Shown here: in pieces, positions 59,702 to 64,000 of the stretch | How positions within the stretch are numbered: position 1 is the stretch's first letter | Layout of the letters: each line of letters opens with the position of its first letter | Source: Dichotomocladium elegans | Taxonomy: Eukaryota; Mucoromycota; Mucoromycetes; Mucorales; Lichtheimiaceae | Direction: 5' to 3' | Assembly: GCA_025716815.1 (NCBI GenBank) | Contig: JAIXMN010000027.1 | Coordinates: forward strand, 124,001-188,000 | Length of the DNA stretch: 64,000 bases | Made by a program: the position numbers and the translations under genes | Notes under the pieces: model-generated | What the model was told of the DNA's origin: nothing | What the model saw: the letters and a program-made list of their open reading frames with translations, nothing else | Database searches by the model: none

Positions 59702-61758
59702 CTAGACTTCGACGTTGGCCAAGACGGCCGGGTTGCCGTCCCGTTTAGCGAACCAGAGATACATTTCGCCAATAGACTCGAGGATATCCATGTATTCATC
59801 GATGAGGTCTTCGCGCAAGGGGATGAGCTCGGTGACGAGCTGGTTTTTGCCAATCAGCTCACGCTCGAACTCGTCATTGTCGAGCGGCTGGTGGTCAAAG
59901 TCCCAGGCCCTAAGGCGATGGACGATCTTGTGGTCGTCGTCCGTAGCTGCGGCTGGATTGAAGCTGATGCCCTTGGCAATCATCCACTTGATGGTGCGCT
60001 CCCAGCCGATGGCGGGCAAGAGGTAGATGTCCATGTTCCATGCGCTGGTGGCGCGGTGCAGGAGCTGCTTCGCATGGGCCGTGGTCTGAGCGCGTTTCTG
60101 GGTCTGGGTAAGGTTGGCGCTGTCGGCGACAGAGCCGTCCCAGCGGTTGGGCGGGCCGAACTCGAGCACGGCGTGCTCGATGAGCCCTTGTTCAAAGAGG
60201 CCTGCGGCTGACTCGAGTGCCTGGAGCTCGAAGCCCTCGACGTCGATCTTGAGAAAGTGGATTGGCTGGCGCAGCAGAAGATGGCTAGGTTCGAGCGCCT
60301 GTTGCTGCTGCTGCTGCTGCTGCTGGGTGGCCGATGTGGCGGCATCGAGCGCGGCGGCATACGCCGCGTCCATGTCGCTCGGCCGGTTGATCAGCGTCTT
60401 GTCATCGTCCTCGGTCCGAAACAGGAGCCCGAACGCAGGCAGACTATCGAGCCGGATCGTCTGCGTCAGGATCGCCGACTCTTTCGCACCGAGGTCGAGG
60501 TGCGCAATCCCGCCGTCCTTGACCTCGTACTGCGCCATCGCCACCTTGCGGTACGCGTCCAGCACGCCAAAAGGAAGCACACGCACGCGGCATGCCACCT
60601 TGTTCAGTCGAGCACCGAAACCAATCACGCCTTGGTGCACCCCCCCCCCCAAATGATTACAATCAAACAAACAGCAAGTTTCCACACATACACCCCCCAC
60701 CCTTTTCACTTGGCTTACTTCGCAAATGCGTCTGGGGCTCAAAAGCAACCACATGGGCACCGCTCGCGGCAGCGACCATCGAAAACAGACCATGGTTCGC
60801 GCCTGCATCGATCATCAGCAGCGGCGTCGTACGGTCCGGATCCCGACGGTGCACGCGCAAGACCCATTTCATCAATGTATAGATGCGATGCTCACGGTTA
60901 TAGTGGTTGCTGACATCGTTGAAGCGGCCCGCCGACGCAATCAACACATCCGGCTTCGCATTGATCTTGGGAAGGAGATTGATTGAAACTTGTATCAGTC
61001 TTTTATCTGGATCCTCCTTCCGGAGGTGCATTAGCTTACCAAGCCAAAATTCCATTGTTCGTTGCGCCCCGCATAGCCAACTTTTTTATCCTTGAGTCGC
61101 AGGGTGATGTCGTCTGAAGTAGGAGCAATCAAGACAAGATCCTTGGCGCCCTGAGGATGCGAGGCTAATGTGTGTATTTTGGTTGGTGGGGGGTTGTGTG
61201 TGAGACCACAAAGATAAGTAAGGCTGTTTTGTCATTGAACAAAGGATCATCCCTAAAAGACTTGCGTGGAATAAATGTATTCGGATGCTGGATAGGCTGG
61301 CCTTCCAGAACCAACACCGGGTCCAGCTTTGCTTCCTTCGGAGGAGGCGGCGACTGCTGCTGCTGCTGCTGCGTCGCGGGTTTCGCAACGGGTGATACCA
61401 AGGCCGGTACAGGCGGTGGCGATTTTGGCAATCCACCCGTAGCTGCAGCGGCAATCGCCTTCAGTTGCTCAATAGCAAGTTGCTATAAAAAAGACAAAGG
61501 GTGTTAGAGAAAGGGCGCTGTCCGTTCCTCGGCCTCTGTGTTTTTCTGTCTCGTTCGCTCACAAAAAAGACGTGAGGGTGGGAGAGGGGGTGTGGGGAGA
61601 AAGGAATGACCTACGCGATAATGCTCATTGCAATCGGCGGTTAAGCGACAGCCTCCTTCTCCACGTGGATTGTAGTTCCAGAAGATGAGGTTGCCCACAA
61701 AAAAGACGGAAATCAATCCAAGAAACCAGGCCTTGGAGCCGATCCAAGGTTTCATCAT
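59702..61758 (-). CDS. Membrane-anchored FkbM-type methyltransferase-like protein
   Basis: FkbM proteins are S-adenosylmethionine-dependent methyltransferases. The ATG at 61758 starts a short cytosolic stretch and a membrane anchor (AWFLGLISVFFVGNLIFW), giving type II topology as for Golgi or ER lumenal enzymes. The catalytic fold shows TTPLLMIDAGANHGLFSMVAAASGAHVVAFEPQ (motif I, SAM binding), a strand IHFLKIDVEGFELQALESA (FkbM IDVEG(F/Y)E motif), and HAVLEFGPPNRW. Several introns split it. There are Gln tracts of about 6 and 9 residues, and a Pro-rich linker follows the anchor. The acceptor is unknown; a glycan is a reasonable guess. It is convergent with COG2, stops about 95 bp apart. Confidence 0.85.
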
Positions 61759-62040
61759 GATAAAGACAGGAACGTCGACAAAAAAGAGCAGACCGAATGC
61801 CGTGCAAGAAGAAAAAGAAAAAAAACATTCTTATAGCATCGGCACAACACGCAAGCGCTTGCAAAAGCATTCCTTGAATTTTAAAACAAGCTGCCCTCGG
61901 CTGCATGCCAATAGGCTTAATTCTGCCTTCTTCGTTCTAACAGAACTGTGGATTTCACCTCTACCCCACTCCCCTCCCAAGTAAACACCACAAAGAATAA
62001 TGATGGAGGGTTTTCAATTTCTATTTTTTTTTTTTTTACA

Positions 62041-63993
62041 TCAATTATCATGTTTCTCGAAAAGCGTAGTCCAACCTGTCCGTCGGTGGCCCTTTTTGGC
62101 CCATCTACATGAAAGAGCATATTAGGAACTACGAAATGGGGGCTGGGCGTTTCCAAGGCACGCGGTGCGCATAGCTACTCACAACTCTAAGAGACCCTTG
62201 CCATCGGGATTGGTCTCGGGATGATAGACGGCTGTTGGCAACATGGTTTCAATGACTTGGTATACAAATGCAGGTTTGGATTCCGTCACCTCGCCTAACC
62301 AGCTCCTCACTTAGTAATGAATCCTCCCCCCCAAAAAAAAAACAATGTCTATGCATTGCATTCCAACTTGCCAGGCAGCATCGGCTTTACAAAGTCGAAG
62401 ACACAATCCGGATTCCTTTGATGACGCAGCTCTATTTCGCCTTCCTATAGGTATCATGTCAGCGCCCGTCAGTTTCAACAAAGTCAAGAATACCTTGCGA
62501 AAGATGAGTAGACTAAGTTTACTCTTGTTAAAGTAGCTGTACGGGGTCTTTGCAATTTGGTTGTTGATGTTCTTTTTGATCCAGCAGAAATTCTCAACAT
62601 ATTTGAATCCCCAGCTGGCAGCAATCTGGACAATCCGCTGTAGATATTCCTTTTCCAGCCATATAAACAGGAATCCAAAAGGCACCACCTCTGGTATATT
62701 TAACCGTGACTACATGCATAGAATAGAGCCCTCGTCAGCTGATCCCGTCCACCACCGCCAAGAGCTCCACTCCTCCCCTTCCGCTCCCGATGGCTTGTTT
62801 CCTTTACCAGATCGTCGATGTGTATTTTTCCAGGTGAGGGTGCCTCACCAGGCAACAATAATGGTGGGTCCATATAAACCGCATTAAACGATGTACCGTA
62901 CTGTTTGAGATCTATAGACAAGATGTCGTCCACCTCGTGAAAGCTGCAAACAGCCAAGGTCAGCAAAAAGCGAGGACTCGGATGTAAAAAGGCAATCTTG
63001 CCTACACATACTGTGACCCAGGGGAGTCGGGCTCCTTTGTCTTTAATTCCTCTATGGTGTGTGCCCACGACCGCGGAATCGGCCTTGCAGGCACTTTGAT
63101 GTATGTTGGCAGGCTCGGGTCGATGGCACTGACACGCTTCTTGACCATGAAATAGTTCCCGTTCCTGTCCTGGACCTGCACCTGCATGATCTTGTATCTT
63201 GCAATGATGCTTTCCCGATCCACACCGCCCTTGCGTCCTGTTGCCTGTGCTGATCGTTCGCGTGGGGCGGATGGTATTGCTGCGCGTCGTCCCGCGCGTT
63301 TTGGTTTGGGCACCTCTCCAAATTCAAGATCCCAGAAATCGTCGTCCATGTGGATATAGTCACTAAAAAAATATATATATACATCCCCTTTTTTAGCATG
63401 CATTCCAGGCTTTGTATGTGTGTGTGCGTTTTACTCTGGTTCGAAAAGTTCTTCGGTATTGCCGTCCTTGAACTCAATCTGCCAGAGCTCCATGGCATCC
63501 ATTTCTTCTTCCGCAGTGTCCATCATTGCACTCTTCACGGTAAATGCCGAGGTGCGCCTGAACACTTCCTCAAGTTGTTCTTCTGTCAAGGGTTGGGATT
63601 CTGGCATCGAGTCGGGTGTGCCCACCTTGCTGATGTTGGCATCGCTCCCGTCGCTCAGGAGACCTCCTCCTGTTGCTGCTGTTGCCGTTGATCCCGATTC
63701 TTTTCCGGTCGATGCCGGTGATGCGCGTGCGATCTCACTTTGAATGCGTTCGAGCTCTTCGAATTTCTTCATGATCGCCTCTACTGATTCTTCATCTTCC
63801 ACGTAGCCGACATAATGGACATTACTTTTTCATATATATCAAAAGAATGAAAGAGGCGATTCCGCCATCCCGTCCCCTTCTTCGTTAGTTCTCTGTGAAT
63901 TGATTGTCGTTCGATGGTAGACAAGATTGATGATCTCTACCTTGCAACTGTAGTACGCTTGGTACGTTTCCGGCGTGTTGTCCGATCCGACAT
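62041..63993 (-). CDS. MT-A70 family protein (N6-adenine methyltransferase-like) with a DPPL motif
   Basis: The start (63993, MSDRTTRRKRTKRTT) gives a basic, nuclear-signal-like N-terminus, followed by an acidic coiled coil (VEAIMKKFEELERIQSEIA). The catalytic-type region has FNAVYMDPPLLLPGE, GFLFIWLEKEYLQRIVQIAASW, GFKYVENFCWIKKNINNQIA, YFNKSKLSLLIFRK, ELRHQRNPDCVFDFVKP, VIETMLPTAVYHPETNPDG and LELWAKKGHRRTGWTTLFE, which is the full run of MT-A70 motifs. In active enzymes the tetrapeptide is DPPW or NPPY; Leu at the last place suggests a partner subunit rather than the catalyst, like MTA9 or METTL14. Active DNA-6mA complexes in early fungi pair two such proteins. At least seven exons; the 5' end may extend beyond the window. 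Confidence 0.88.
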
Positions 63994-64000
63994 TGTATAG

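Noticed and set aside
60114..60913. Long plus-strand frames opposite the FkbM methyltransferase
   Set aside because: They are antisense to strongly recognisable coding sequence, with composition typical of reverse-complement shadows.
1..64000. tRNA genes and CRISPR arrays
   Set aside because: No stretch with a convincing T-arm (GGTTCRA) plus acceptor pairing was found, and there are no regularly spaced direct repeats.

Overview
The window looks like nuclear DNA of an early-diverging filamentous fungus, most likely Mucoromycota/Mucorales. This is an inference. It rests on short GT-AG introns (about 50-110 bp) with CTAAC-like branch sites, a fungal endocytic adaptor (Sla1), a Fanzor element, an MT-A70 methyltransferase-like gene and degraded transposase fragments of a mucoralean type. 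No CRISPR array or prokaryotic operon structure is visible.

Left part (about 1-28.3 kb) is accessory and AT-rich. It opens with a decayed cytochrome P450 and an apparently intact P450 (2425-4615, minus). Then comes an array of five paralogous, intronless, same-strand genes for HET-domain (heterokaryon-incompatibility-like) proteins: 7105-8454, 9851-11275, 12404-13816, 16856-18331 and 22664-24130. A second intact P450 follows (26085-28233, minus). The HET genes keep recognisable flanks on both sides, so whole units were duplicated, and two of them share a core so similar that gene conversion is likely. Transposase relics lie inside the array.

The middle (28.9-39.5 kb) holds COQ9 (ubiquinone synthesis), a PAS-like protein, a three-RRM RNA-binding protein, a Fanzor (eukaryotic TnpB-like RNA-guided nuclease) reading frame broken by two in-frame stops with a strong hairpin just 3' of it, and a long disordered protein of unknown function.

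The right part (40.8-64 kb) is intron-rich housekeeping DNA: casein kinase 1, SLA1, an alpha-arrestin-like protein, a mitochondrial ABCB8-type ABC transporter, COG2 of the Golgi COG complex, a membrane-anchored FkbM-type methyltransferase, and an MT-A70 family protein whose catalytic-type tetrapeptide reads DPPL instead of DPPW.

The most notable system is the HET array: intronless, tandem, homogenised in the HET core and diverging elsewhere, in a lineage where such arrays are not the textbook location for HET-domain recognition genes. The Fanzor locus and the DPPL MT-A70 protein are the next most interesting. Several introns appear to use GC-AG donors. Exon structures were worked out by eye from frame, splice motifs and family alignment remembered in general terms. 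Spans are CDS start to stop and include introns.
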